From Reticulitermes lucifugus (Eukaryota > Arthropoda > Insecta > Blattodea > Rhinotermitidae): DNA of 64,000 nt. Positions within the stretch are counted from its first letter, which is position 1. The number at the start of each line of letters is the position of its first letter. Shown here one piece after another: positions 12,467-25,494 of the stretch. The stretch lies in assembly GCA_026260175.1 (NCBI GenBank), contig JAKCWW010001095.1:1-64000 (forward strand), given 5' to 3'. The translations under genes were made by a program, and so were the position numbers. The notes below the pieces were generated by a model. The model saw only the letters and a program-made list of their open reading frames with translations. It ran no database searches and was not told the origin of the DNA.

Positions 12467-13830
12467 TCCAATCAACTCCCAAAAGTGTACACATTAAAAA
12501 CAATGACTGTCGCAGAACTCACGAATGTACATACGCAAAGCATGTCAGATGATTACAGAGTAAATAACCATCAGGTAGTGACAGCTATTTTGGAATATGC
12601 AAACCTGAAGACAAGGTCTGATCCTGTTACCAAAATATAGTGTATTACAGTTCAATATATATAACGGAAAAGTTCAATATATGAGTTCTAATGTCATACA
12701 CCATCATCAGAACCCTAATACTAGAATACCAGAATACTAATACTAAAATTATACAGTTGAAAATTCAATGCAGTGGTTAATAAATGAGTTACAAAATCCC
12801 ACAGCCCCTCAACGGACACACTGCACTTTTGTGAAGTATGGCCCTTTGCTACATTGAACTGCAGTGGACAAAGCAGCATGTCTTTCTACATAGTAACAAA
12901 AATATTATTACTTCAAACAACTTTTGAAGTAGTTCTCCCTATTGTGATGTTTTCATAAAATTCACTGCATAATGCACACTTCAGGCACAGTCCTGCTGAT
13001 ATTCTAGATTACATAAGTTGCTCAAATTGGAAGGAAATGTAGGTCACAAAGAAGACACCATTATCACTGAACATAAATATATACTTGCACGTAATACCAG
13101 TTTAGGTAATACTGCAAATATGTTCAGTTATGGCCTGAAACACCACACAACACAAGAAAAGGTAACTGCAACAAGAGGTTAAGAATGAGTCTGTTCCACT
13201 TGACATTCTGGAGTCAACCTCCTACTGCAGGCAATCCCAAACCTAGAGTCACAACCCCAAACAGGCTGTAAGAGCCTTCTGACAGGCTGCCAACTTTAAA
13301 AAAAAAATTAAGTCTAAGAATTTCTGTATTCAATGATTTAACTTTGCTCAGGGAAAACAAGAGTGGAAGAATATGTGCAATCATGTTTAAATTTTATCCT
13401 AATTTATCTTTAATACTACATTATAAATATACATGAATTTGCTGGGGTGTTGAGCAGGTACTAATACTAATTGGGTCACAAGGCCAATGTGATGAACGAT
13501 TTTTTGTCATAGACAAAAAAAGTCTGCGAACCACTGTCCTATTGGATACAAAAACTTCCCTCATTCCAATCAGAGGCTCATCCTCATCACATTCCATCAC
13601 ATCCTCTAACAAGAGTCACTTACAAAATACATCCACATGTCATTATTACAAGATTATAAAGGAAAGGAAAATGTCTAATTTTTCCCACAATAAACACCAC
13701 AACTTGCATAAGTTATCAGTCTCTGGAAAGTGATGTCAGTAAGATACAAAAGAATATTTCAACCACATCTTATAGGATGTATTAAACCCATGCAAGGTAC
13801 AAAGCTCAGCCTCCTTTCCTAATAATTTAC

Positions 13831-15130
13831 TTATATGCCATGACTCTTCTGGTGTGTATTAAGGAGAGTCTTTGTCACAAAGTCTTTGCTGCAAATTGTA
13901 CAGTGGTATGGTCTCTGCCCTGTATGATATCGTTTGTGAACGGTGAGCGTAGAAAGTTGCGTGAATGACTTGCCGCACTGATCACATGTGTGTGGTCGTT
14001 CACCGGTATGAGTACGTTTGTGAATACGGAGATAGTCAAGTTTACCAAATGCCTTTCCGCACACATCACAGACATTTGGTTTCTCTCCTGTATGAGTGCG
14101 CCGATGTGCAACGAGTGATGTGCGACTTGTGACAGCCTTACCACAGATGTCACACAAAAATGCTTTGGGCTTTTTTATCCCTGCGTGTGATTTCAGATGA
14201 GACTGCAACAGTTTCTTACTTTTAAAAATCTTACTACAGAACTCACACTGATGGCGTTTTGGATCCCAGCTTGCATCGGGATGTTCCGTCTTCTTATGAT
14301 AACTCAGATTATTCCTGTACAGAAAGTCCTTGCCACAAACATCACACTGGAACGGTCTCTTACCTGTATGAACGTTCTTATGTTCTTCCAGCTCTGCTTT
14401 AGAATAAAAGCCTTTCCCACACGTTTCGCACTTAACAGTGTAATGACCATAATGTCTCTTTTTGTGTATCTCTAAGTTAGTCTTATATAGAGTAGCATAT
14501 CCACATATGTCACATATCTGGTCTTTCTCTTCAGTATGAATCTTCTTGTGTTTCTTCACTTCATATGGACGTTTAAATGCTCTGTTACAGATATCACATG
14601 CATATGGTCTTATTTTGCTATGACTAAGAATATGAACTTTCAACTGTTTGTTTGTTGTACAAATCTTTCCACATATCTCACATGCAATTTCTTTCAGATC
14701 AGCAGCAGCTTGATCCTTTGTTTTGGGTTTTGCTCGAGGTTCAGATTTCGGTTTGGCACTAGTCAGTAATCTTCCTTTGCGTCTTGCTTTGCAAGTAATT
14801 TTTGTTTGAGGTGTTCCTTTACTTTGACACTTTAACTTGTGCTTATTCTCAGATCTTGCATGTCTGCCATCTTCAACTCCCCCAGCGGACTGCTGTTTTG
14901 CCCTAGCACTGCCATTAGCCTGACCAACGACACATTCACCCTCCTCTAAACATAACATAAGTGGAAGATTCCCTGACTGCATCCATCGGTAAAGCTCACC
15001 ACACCCTTCCCCCACTGTTTTTGTAATGTTGTCTACACCACCTGTTTTCTTTCTACTTTTGAACTCTTTTAATGTCCTGTTGGTAGCACTTCTAGTATGC
15101 CTGTTCCCAACACTGGGTTCCTCTGAAGAC
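13831..15130 (-). CDS. ZF2: terminal exon, ten-finger C2H2 protein
   Basis: This exon encodes 432 residues after the acceptor TTCTCTTCTTTCTAG|G (AG at 15132-15131), starting SSEEPSVGNRHTRS. About 149 residues precede the first finger, the longest finger-free region of the family apart from ZF5; residues 105-145 are rich in lysine and arginine (KARRKGR, KPKSEPRAKPKTK) and could be a nuclear localisation signal. Ten C2H2 fingers follow, with contact residues TKQV, RYEK, YTNI, SAEE, YNNY, SKLS, STSA, KDYI, QSTV, TTLT. Fingers 3, 8 and 9 match ZF1 at nearly all contacts, while fingers 1, 2, 4 and 6 differ. The finger 6-7 linker is lengthened (HAGIKKPKAF). Nuclear DNA binding is expected from the family; the target is unknown. 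Confidence 0.9.
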
Positions 15131-17478
15131 CTAGAAAGAAGAGAAATCTAATATAATCCAAGTTCACTGCAAGTTTAAGGGCTTGAATCACTTCCAAACA
15201 GTGCACACTTGTGGTGTAACTAACATAGTCACTAACGTGCAGGGAACAGAAGTATCAATCAGAAATTACTTTCAGCTCCACAATCACATTTGCCTCACTG
15301 GTCATATCCCAGCTCATCGTAAGAAATAAGAAAAGTATAATTTGTAAATGCAATATGAGCACCATAACTGTCAACACAATAATGACAGACAAAAAATATT
15401 CTGAAATTGTAATTGCCTCAGAACATTAATAAGAATCAGAAAGCCCCCAAAGGGTCCCAAAATTAACAAGGATAACTTGGTACATTCCACTTAGTTGTTA
15501 CATAAAAATCTTCCAAACACAACAGAGTTAGCTTATGAGATTAGTTAAGCAATGATGCTTGACTTGCAATTCGCTGCATTTCAGAGTAATACGATTCAAA
15601 TTCCACATACGGACCAGCTACTATTCCTAAGGTTTTCTATAGTCTCTTGTCCCCTCAAACAAATACAGAGACATAACATTCAAACAGGCCACAACTCTGC
15701 CATCCAAATACCCCCCACCACCCAATTAACTACCCACATCCTATAATAACAATTCAAGATAAAGTATAAATTACACAGTGTTCAGTCTTCCACCAGTTCC
15801 TACTCAAGCCTTGCAATATAAACTCAACTTCCCCATCCTGCACAAACCACCATCCTCAACATACAAGCTCATCATATCCAAACCAAATTGGCTTAAAGAT
15901 CAATTTACTACCTACTGGCAGAATAACACAGCCACAATACAGACCAGAATGATCTAGCACAGCACACAAGACTTCTTAAAGTGGCTTGCTATTTACATCA
16001 CAGCATAAGAATATGACAAAGACATGGAGACTGCTGATGCCACAGTTCCACCCGTTTTCAGATATCACAAATATAATGCAGCAAAACATAAGCTTCAGGT
16101 CCATCACCTACTACCCTCCAGCTCTGCCTTAATTCATTTACATACTTATAGTGAACAAAGCACAAAACAGCTCACACAAAAATTGTTAACAAAACCACTA
16201 AATATTGATACTGGCTATGCAATATTATTTGTATGTGAATATACAAGAACTGTCTACCTTGATTCCCAATTACTTTACCACAATGCTTGTAATATATTCA
16301 CTGTTTATTTAATGAGAAAGTAAATCACCTGTCATATACCACAAGCAAAGTAAAAACCACTGTTCAGCAAATGGGGCTAGACTGACTAGAGCATAAGAAG
16401 TAAATGACTGCAGACATATTACAAATAATGCAAAACTGGAGGTCCTCAAAGCAGTGTTACTGAAGGTTCACGTCTTCTGGAATGTTACACTGTGTCCACT
16501 GATAAATAGTTTACAGATGCTCCTTTGAATCGGCAGCGACTACTTAACAGTCAATGAGGCATAATATCTCAAAACACCTGAATCTTCATGTTACCAGCTC
16601 CTGTAATATACAGCCAAAGAACTGAAAAGGTGTAACCTATGAAATGAACCAAAACACACTCTTACACATAGCATCTTTATTTCCTTCAATCTATTTAACT
16701 CTGTTCTGCCAGAAATAACTAGAAGCAACATATTATGCATATAAAAAGACACTGTAAACAAGACAGGCAATGTAGGTACAAATGACACATTTAGGCGCAT
16801 TCGCATAACCATTGTCGTCGTGGAAAAGCAATAAGTATTATATATTCCGAGTGTGTGTGTGTGTCCGTAGCCTTAGTTACCCAGCACGCAATGTGCATGC
16901 GTCATATTATCATCTGTGGCCTGTCTGTCTCTACCATATCATTCCACATTATCTCATACAGGGCACGACTTCCAGAAAAAAGTTATTGAACATAAAATGT
17001 GTGTTTTGATTTTCTCTACAACGTTTGTCTGAAACATTTCTCACTGTACGAAGAATTCAGCGAGATATGATGAATGTATATAGGTCTTCATGTAGAGTAC
17101 CCATTATTCTTGTTAGATTTTAATGAAACTTGAATTTTCAAGACAGACTTTCAAAAAATACTGAAATATCAAATTTCATGAAAATCTGGTGAGTGGGAGC
17201 AGAGCTGTTCTGTGCAGACGGACCAACAGATAGATATGATGCAGCTAACAGTCGTTTTTTGCAATTAAGGGAATGCTCCTAAAGAAATATTGGCATATAT
17301 GACAAAATTTTCTATTTCCATGACTCATAATTATTCCAACATAAGAGCTAATGGCAGAGGAAAAGCATGAAGCCATACGTAATCACTGCAAACAGATTAC
17401 CATCACCTGATTCAGACATCACAAGCGAGGAATACACAAGATTAAACAGGCAGTTGCAACACCCTGTTGGTACATTTA

Positions 17479-17650
17479 TTAACCCTTTGGTTCCAGCATT
17501 AAATGTATGTAGTGATGTGTAGAAGAATGGAATTTAAATGCCCCGTGCAAAAGCAGGCTGCATAAGAGCATACATATTTACATGACATTCAGTGCTTTGA
17601 GTAACATACTGCGTGCTACATATATACAACATTTGGCACCAAAGGGTTAA
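17479..17650. mobile_element. piggyBac-type MITE
   Basis: The element is bounded by TTAA on both sides (17479-17482 and 17647-17650). Its ends are inverted repeats starting CCCTTTGGTTCCA on the left and CCCTTTGGTGCCA on the right. TTAA target sites with CCCTTTG-like ends are the signature of piggyBac-superfamily transposons. The 164-bp interior has no coding capacity, so it would be a non-autonomous copy. Confidence 0.8.
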
Positions 17651-18299
17651 GTGATTCTGGATAAAAACAACTCTATTAACATGGGTCCAATGTGGAAAGC
17701 TCCTGGAGCCACGGCAGTTTCAAAGAATGTTACAAACACAAACATAGGGGCCTTTAGCATGGTAAATATCACATCCAATTTTCAAACATGGATGATAACA
17801 TGAAGTTTGAGACACTTTCAGGCATCACATTCATATTATTAAGCTGTAAGGCATCTTAATTTATTTCAAATAAGCAATGACAGTTTGGAATATTTTATAA
17901 TATGAGCTTTATTCAAATATAAACTGTTTCACCAGACCTTAGTAAGAAAACAGTAAAAATATTGCCCCCCATGCAAGGAAACAGAAAACAATTCATACTG
18001 TATATCAAAAAACAGAAGTATCAGTCATTTGTAAGCGGTATCGTAAATTTAATACAACAAAGACGCAACACAATCATGTCACAACTTTAAGGTTTATTTC
18101 CATCCTGAGTGTCTTTTGAGACACTGCCAAAAACAAAGTATTAACACTGTCCAAAGTTGAAGAACTGAGAGAATGTGAATCTTTAATGAAGGCAGGTATG
18201 GGCTTCATATGCCATGACAAATACTCTTGTCACATGACTTCCCTGGCTGTGCATAGTTCAAGAAAGAACTCTTGTTAGAGACAGACTATCTCCATGTGT

Positions 18300-18460
18300 T
18301 GGGGTCCTTCACTGATATTAAAGTGTTTTAGTGACAAAATTTGTGATATCTCTATCAGTAAACTTGATCATTGAAAATGGGATGGCACACAAGTGATGAG
18401 ATTTGTGATATTTGTATCAATAAACTTGATCACTGAAAATGGAATGTCATGCAAGTGAAT
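18300..18460. repeat. Diverged tandem duplication
   Basis: Two adjacent copies of a roughly 70-bp unit share GTGATAT...ATCA.TAAACTTGATCA.TGAAAATGG. They differ at several positions, so the duplication is not recent. No coding sequence is involved. Confidence 0.7.
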
Positions 18461-18627
18461 GCAAAGTTCTCCACCTAGATGCATGTACCAATACTTCCAA
18501 GCACAAAGTCAATGGAGTGGATGACAATACATAAAAGGTGGTTGCTTGACAATATGGCCGAGTATCTGGAATGACCAGCAGAGTCATATGAAATCTACTT
18601 GGATCTGTATAAAGGATTGTTAGTGTT

Positions 18628-18850
18628 GAAACAATGCAACTTGCAACTCTCACTACAGTGCACACCTATCTTCATTAAAGATACTTAGTGCACCAATTGG
18701 AAATAATCTGTCACTTCATGTTTCTTGTTATATTGTGATAAGTAATGAAACAATGCAACTTGCAACTCTTGCTACAGTGCACGTCTTCATTAAAGATACC
18801 TGTCACAGCAGTTGGAACTAAGCTGTCACAAATGGCAGCCAACTGTTAAC
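18628..18850. repeat. Diverged tandem duplication, period about 119 bp
   Basis: The segment starting GAAACAATGCAACTTGCAAC at 18628 recurs at 18747 in the same orientation, followed in both copies by CTACAGTGCAC, CTTCATTAAAGATAC and a GCTGTCAC or TCTGTCAC end. The second copy is slightly shorter. Confidence 0.8.
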
Positions 18851-19199
18851 ACAGTATCACAGTTCAAAGTGCAAAGACTTCCTTACTTTCTGTCTGCCTT
18901 ACGTTAAATCACTAAGTTACATAGTGTTCTTTTTCTGTTAGGGGTCATTTTACAACACTGTCTGTGGGGATCTCAGTTTAAAATTAATATCTGGGTTTGA
19001 TCACTTGACTGACAGCCAAAACCAGTGCCACTGAAAATATCCCTTAAAAACATCAACTTCGGTTATAAGGGTGGAAATGTAAATAAATCTAAAGAAGAAG
19101 CACTCCTGCACAAAGAAGTAATGGTCATACATGATTTACATGAAAACATTTTTTGTGTGAATGCTGATGATGGTTAAAGTCTTTTCAGATGTGATGCTG

Positions 19200-19760
19200 T
19201 GTCAATGGGAAATTAGTTACCAATGTTTTAGACAAGCTTGCTTCCTTCATCTTCAGGAAAAGTCAAAAGATTTTATGTGTACAAAATGATGGCTTCATAT
19301 AGGGAAAGCACACACCAGGTGATGGGCACAGCCAAGAGCAGCAGTGGTGGTATGGAGTAGGCCGAGTCATGGGTAAAACACTACAGGAAAGACAGTGAAA
19401 ATGAATAAGTGGGAGAGGGGCAAATGACACAGAGAAAGATAATGAACTAAATGCTGTGAGGAAGCGGGACAGACTGGGTTTGTTGGCTATGACAAGGGCC
19501 ATAAACCTAAAGATAATGTATCCCCACACGGACATTCCCTTTGTGCCTTCAGGGAGTGAATAAGAAGTTTCAGGGACCTGTTCATGACAAGGTCACCTGT
19601 GTTCACATTGTTGAAATGGAACTCGATCTTCATCGCCTCTCTGATGATCGAGTCCATGCATAATGCGACCATTTCTCACAGGCAACTTGCTCTTTCCGAC
19701 CTACCCTGAAGATGGAAGCAGTATGCATCTCCAAAATGTCAACAACTTATTACCAATCAA
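19200..19760 (-). mobile_element. Penelope-like element fragment
   Basis: The minus strand at about 19520-19672 reads IIREAMKIEFHFNNVNTGD and then SLKLLIHSL. This resembles the REA.EI..H..N.NR...L...W.PLI region near the end of Penelope-like retroelement proteins. The fragment is flanked by inverted sequences containing CTGAAGATG and ACATTGGTAAC or AATGTCAAC, which look like the hammerhead-type ends known from this group. It is broken and represents only an end of an element. Confidence 0.45.
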
Positions 19761-20344
19761 TAGGGCAACATATCCACGATAGGGCAACATATCCAAAGAA
19801 TATTTGAATCTTCTGAACATCTTTTCTTCTTCAGCTCTCTTGACAGGCAGCCATGGTGGGACTAACCTGACTCCACCAGCAGTCCCTTATTTTAATTCCA
19901 CATCAGAAGTTGGTACGGTAAGATAGAAACAATGCTACTTAGACAATGAATAAATGTCCAATTAATGAAAAAAATCTCCAAATACTAACACAAAAAGATA
20001 ACGGTTCTTAAGGGGTTCATGCTGTTACCCTCCAGTCACAAGGACGACAATGAAAGTTCCAAATCCAGACACAAGGCATACAAAGTATGCACATGACAAC
20101 ATAAATATCCTGACTTTTATCTTGAACCAAAGTTGTCAGAGTTCTTCCATTCATGGTGGGGTCATTCGATTTGAAATTGTTCGAAGTACTTGCTTCTTTC
20201 TTTCCTGTTTTCTTATTACATTCATTGAACATCAGATCCTTTGTTCATGTCACAGAACTGTAAAAAATAAACAAAAGAAAAAATCCTACATCACAACCAG
20301 ATAAATTTAGAAAGAAAGAAAAAAATTCTGTGTCTTGGAGACAC

Positions 20345-21191
20345 TTAAAGACAATGAATCTTGTGATGGGAGTTGAGAAGGGCCTTACACACAAACCCTT
20401 TGTTACAGAGCTGACACCAGTAAGGTCTCTGCCCTGTGTGGTAGCGCTTATGTATCACAAGAGTTGAACGCTGAGTGAAAGATTTCCCACATGTTTCACA
20501 TGTGTAAGGGCGTTCACCAGTGTGTGTACGGAGATGAAGCTTCAAGTTGCAACGTTTGCTGAATGCCTTACCACACACATCACAAACATTTGGTTTCTCG
20601 CCTGTGTGGATCCTGCGATGGAATTTCAAATGCTCCTTATTAGTCAACGATTTCCCACATATATCACAAATACAAATATTCGTCCCTGTATGAGATTTTG
20701 TGTGTAGTGCCAGAGAATTTTTGTGAGCAAATATTTTCCCACAAGTTTCACACTGGTTGATTTGTAAGGTAACTTGAGTTTCTGGATGGTTGGCCTTCTT
20801 GTGTGAAGATAAATGCCTTGTATATGCAAAGGCTTGACCACAAACATCACACGCAAATGGGGTATCAATAGTATGAATTTTCTTATGTTTGTTCACCTGA
20901 TAAGAACGTTTGAATGTCTTGTTGCACACATCGCACGCATACGGGCGATCGTCATTGTGCTTAACAGCATGACGTTTCAAGAGCTTATTACTCTTGCACA
21001 CCCTGCCACATACTTCACAGGTGAACCTATTTACAGCAATGCCAGGGCAGTGTAACTGCTTCTCAGGGAGATTTTGTTCATTAACTTCCTGCTCAACAGT
21101 GTCTGTCGTTTCAGTACTACTCAAACTTTCAAACTCCATGTCAGATGTACCTCTATTTTTTGTGTACTCAACAGTGGGTTCCTTTGTAGAC
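20345..21191 (-). CDS. ZF3: terminal exon, eight-finger C2H2 protein
   Basis: This exon encodes 281 residues after the acceptor TTCTCTTCTTTCTAG|G (AG at 21193-21192), starting STKEPTVEYTKNRG. The open frame continues into the intron, but the conserved acceptor marks the exon edge. A 57-residue acidic leader precedes eight fingers with contacts SKLR, RYQK, YRHS, HNSL, NEHF, KCNL, QSTI, CALS. Compared with its paralogues it lacks exactly fingers 3 and 4: after finger 2 the linker HTIDTPFAC leads straight into the finger equivalent to number 5, with the frame kept. The last four fingers match ZF4 and ZF5 at all contacts except the final residue in ZF4. The shorter array implies a different or shorter DNA target; the protein is otherwise a typical nuclear finger protein. 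Confidence 0.9.
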
Positions 21192-22875
21192 CTAGAAAGA
21201 AGAGAAATCGAATCAATCCCTCTAGGCACTGGTAGTCCAGTACGTCACTGAATAACGATCATTATCATGTGTAAATGAAGTAAGATTTGCAATACCCAAT
21301 TACCTAAGTATATGGTGAGTAACAATAAAGATTTAAAGCACCCTTTCATACTAAATCATTTCAAAATACTGTCTCCTGGAAATAATAATGATTCTAGATG
21401 ACACCTCTTATATAAAATATCCTCATAACATTTGTAATAAATATCAAAGGGCATCCTCAGATTGTCTTCCCAGGACTTTACTTATTCAGTCTAAGTAATG
21501 AAAATTCAACATCATTCTTAAAAAACAATCAACTTATCTGCGTCACAAGCACACTTCTTTGGATGTGACTGCTAACACCACAAATGTTGGTTTTAAAGAA
21601 CGCTCTTAGAAGATTCGAACAAACACCCCAACTCCTCAGTTATGACACAAAACTGAAAGGTTGGCCCTTCTTAACTCCCATGACCTACAAGATGGCCTGA
21701 AGTGTTACAACACACACATAAACAATACAAAGCACAAGGTCAAGGAGTTACATTAAAAGCAACCTGATACATGGTAACTTCACAAGCCTTGCAGGAAAAC
21801 TATGTGGAGAATGAACTACAAAACCTGAACACTCAACAAAAGTGACTTCCCACCTTGCCTTGGGTGAACAGGGAATCCAGCTGTGGAATAAGATTTTGGC
21901 ACTGGGCCAAACCATCTTCTGGCTGTGACATTAACCAGCCACACTGCTTGTATGGAGATGTTAGACAGGAATCCAACTGGTAATAAAAGTAAAGCTCTTG
22001 AACCAATTTGCTGTCATCTACACTGATCACAGAGGCAGAAACATCCTCTGAATTGGGGTACACTTAGTCCAGATTACATGACATCACATACCAAAGGACA
22101 GCATCTCCACCTGTAGTCAATGCTTCACTGAGAGAAAATCAGTCATCTCAGTGTCACAGTCACAACTAATAGCTAATAGCTGGCCACGAATTACTGGAAA
22201 AATGTTTAATACAAATTTGCAATCCCCCCAAAAAGACCCTCATCCAAAGATAACATGCAGAAAGCATTAAAAATAAAGTATTCGTGTAATCTCAAAACCC
22301 ATGTATCAGCATGACAAAACCAATTCTTTATGATCAGACATACTGTATTATGGCATGTGCCGCCTATCCCAAAACCTGCCTGGAATCTACATGAAACAGT
22401 TCACTAGGTTTGCTGACAGGGAATGGGTATCATGAAAACTGTAATGGAAATTCATCAAATAAGGTAAATGTTTCCTTCACTGAAAGAAAGATACTGATAT
22501 TACATCTCCAATGCCCAAACATGTATTTAATATCATTTAAAATCTGTGACAATGTTATAAAACCGCTGAACTGCATGATCTGTAAGATACCAGAATATCC
22601 AAGAATACATCCAACATTACAACTTCAAACCATGAACTTGAAGACAGTATCATCTATTTACTTCACACTTTCCAGATATCAGGTACATATAGCAAATGAT
22701 GGACTGGACTGTGACACAGCTCACTATTGCTACGCACTGGCAAAATGAGAAAATACAAGCACAGCCTCTCACGGAGTGTGGGTAGAAGAGGCAGTATACA
22801 ACAATATAAAAAAATATGTCCTTCATTACACTTTCAAGCCGTGAAACTTAAAAAATGCTGTTTTACTGCAAACTT

Positions 22876-22913
<38 letters not shown>

Positions 22914-23142
22914 TGATGCAACTTAATAATGATATACACTAAGAACATCAGCATGTTCTCTACAAGACCAAGTTATGAAATTTGTTAAGAAAACAGTAAA
23001 AAAAAAGTACAGGGAAAAAAATGCAAGACATACAATTATACCAGAAGAATACAATGTTTCAGTAAGTTCCACGATACATCTTTATGTCTCTGATAAAATT
23101 AAATAAAACCCATTCCCAGTTCCTTAAACCATAGAAAATGTG
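21192..23142. other. Non-coding interval ZF3-ZF4
   Basis: This 1.95-kb interval would have to hold both the 3' UTR of ZF4 and any 5' exons private to ZF3. I see no coding exon, promoter motif or recognisable transposon. The only clear feature is an AT microsatellite at 22881-22910. Confidence 0.5.
22881..22910. repeat. AT microsatellite
   Basis: Fifteen uninterrupted AT units in the non-coding interval between ZF3 and ZF4. Confidence 0.95.
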
Positions 23143-24274
23143 TTATATACAATGACTCTTCTGGTGAGCATTTAGGAGAGCCTTGCACACAAAGCCCTTA
23201 TTACACAAGTGACATTCATATGGTCTGTGTCCCGTGTGGTAACGATTATGTATTACAAGGGTTGAGCGCTGTGTGAATGATTTACCACATGTTTCACACG
23301 TGTATGGACGTTCACCTGTGTGCGTCCGCTGATGCAGTTTCAAGTTGCAACGTTTACTGAATGCCTTGCCACACACATCACACACATTCGGCTTCTCACC
23401 CGTGTGGATACGACGATGGAACTTGAGGTGTTCCTTATTTGTCAGTGCTTTACCACAGACGTCACACAAACACACATTCTCGCCTGTGTGAGACTTTACA
23501 TGCAGAGACAATGACTTCTTATGTGCAAACACCTTGCCACATGTCTCACACTGGTTTATCTTGACAGGATGATGAGCATCTGGATGGTTGGCTTTCTTGT
23601 GGGCAACCAAGTATCGTGTGTACGGAAATGCTTTGCCACACATGTCACACTGAAAAGGTCTCTCACCTGTATGGAAATTTCTATGCTCCTGTAACCATGT
23701 ATTAACGAAGAACCCCTTGCCACATATGTCACATCTATACTTGTATTCTTCAAAATGTCTTTTCCGATGAGTAGCTAAAGCAGATCTATAAATAGTTGCA
23801 TAGCCACATATATCACATGAATGTTTACTCTCCCCTGTATGTTTCTTTTTATGTATGGTGATGTCATACGGGCGCTTAAAAGTCTTGTGGCAAATATCAC
23901 AGGAGTATGGGCGATCGATGCTGTGAACAACAAGATGACGCTTCAGAACTTTCTTAGTAACAAATACTTTACTGCAAATATTACACCTGTATTCATCCGG
24001 ATCTTTAAACTGTTCATGATCTTTAGAATGCAAGTCTAGCTCACTCTGACTAGTCAGGGGAATACAGCAGATACTGCAAATAAAAGGTTTGCTGCCATCC
24101 TGGTCCACATTCACATGATGGCATGCGTAAACTGCTTCTGCGGATTTCTTTTTCTTTAATGTTTTCCTGGATGATTTCTTTGAAATTTTAGCTTTCACAA
24201 TGCCAGTTTTCTTGCGGCGAGTAGTGTTGCCGTCTGATATCCTAAGAGTGATAATATATCTTTCACTCGAAAAC
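23143..24274 (-). CDS. ZF4: terminal exon, eleven-finger C2H2 protein
   Basis: This exon encodes 376 residues after the acceptor TTCTCTTCTTTCTAG|G (AG at 24276-24275), starting FSSERYIITLRISDG. Residues 19-43 form a strongly basic block (RRKKTG...KKSSRKTLKKKK), a probable nuclear localisation signal. An extra finger at residues 66-84 (CSIC...H...H) precedes the ten standard ones, whose contacts are TKVR, RYDI, YSAT, VTWE, YRYA, HKSL, NEHF, KCNL, QSTI, CALA; the extra finger reads SSEL. Finger 3 is CGYA. Fingers 7-10 are nearly the same as in ZF3 and ZF5, while fingers 1-5 differ. The long finger 5-6 linker (NHPDAHHPVKINQ) splits the array into two halves. DNA binding is expected; the target is unknown. 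Confidence 0.9.
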
Positions 24275-25494
24275 CTAGAAAGAAGAGAAGGGTTCTCTCT
24301 TAAACCATGGAATGATTCCTGTGAGATGATTAACATACTAACTGCAAAACTTTACAATGCCACATAAATCTTAACACATTAAATTAAACTCAATAGTAAA
24401 ATACTTTCCATACTTGCATAGTACATTCAGTACGACAATGAGAATCACAACACAAGAACATATAGTCAGAAGCTCGTAATCAACTAACAATTTATAGAAA
24501 TATGTGTTAAATGATAAAACAGCAAAGAAATTTTGCCCAAATTTTGAAATCTGTAGCATTTTAAGACTTTGGAGCCAGGAGTTCGCTATCGCAATTTGTT
24601 ATGCAAAGTGTGTGATTAAAGTAACTAAATACAGCATGCAGCCTCTTGCACAAAGAAAAAAATGCTCAATGTAGACAACAAATTAACTTCATATTAACCA
24701 TTACACATGACATCGCCAATCACTCAGCTTGTTAAAATGCAGCCTTCACGTGTACTGTGAAATGTTCATTACAACAGTATTTCAACATTCATACTTTAAC
24801 CTTACTGTAACGTAACAGACTTACAGAATCATACATACATGTCAAATAAGCATGCAGCTTCTCCAGTTGTAAATTGTAATTCCCAAGTGCTGTAGTTCAT
24901 TAATCAAATTTATTTTACATTTCATCACAAACAAGAAATTGTGGGAGACAAAAAAAAACCCCTCATGTGTGATGGGTAAAGTGTATAACAAAATAACGTA
25001 CATTTGTTTTACAGATCACATCACTCAATGATGTACCATTAAGTTTTGTTTTCGAGCTCTACAAACACTGTGTGTCACAAATACCATCCAAGCAAAACTA
25101 TGGCCCAATTTAAAATTTAATTCTGAAATGAATACAGCTATGGATATGAACCAAAGCACATTATGATGGTACAAACTTCAAGTTTTCACAGTGTGCAGTT
25201 CAGTTACTAACATCTCCCCACAGAAGACACTGGTAGTCACAGCATAAAAATGGCAGACTCCATGGGCAGTGAGAATGTAGCACCCAACAGCAATACTGAG
25301 AACAACTTCCCATGTGTAAACTAACCATACACAGTTAATGAAATGAGTGTGGGGCATATCATCAACCTGTTCTGGCCATCCCTCTGTTTCCAAGGCAATT
25401 TTCACCAGCATGCAAGAAGCTTCTGAGATGAGTGTAAGAAGTGTGCAAACAAGCAGCTGAGGTTCACTAAAAACCGAGGTGGCATATAAATGAC

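Larger units (their letters stand above)
2639..13830. other. Long non-coding interval ZF1-ZF2
   Basis: This 11-kb interval has no recognisable host exon. It holds a 44-bp perfect palindrome, a Tigger/pogo-type MITE, TA and ATA/ACA microsatellites, a GA/G-rich tract at 5800-5820, a LINE-tail fragment, a transposase remnant and a tRNA-derived SINE, all listed separately. A further possible decayed element at about 7520-7801 has weakly matching ends (GGTGC...AAAA). A possible SINE head lies near 6880-6935 (GAGTTCAATGCC). Both are too weak to call. If ZF1 were an independent gene, its 5' exons would have to lie here, but I see no candidate with a donor and a domain. Confidence 0.5.
15131..20344. 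other. Non-coding interval ZF2-ZF3
   Basis: No host exon is recognised. The interval contains a piggyBac-type MITE (17479-17650), two local tandem duplications (about 18300-18460 and 18628-18850) and a Penelope-like fragment (about 19200-19760). A stretch at about 17000-17240, ending in CAGACGGACCAACAGATAGA, has the look of a transposon tail: a similar text pattern appears near 58430-58530. It cannot be assigned to a family. A short GT run lies at 16853-16864. Confidence 0.5.
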
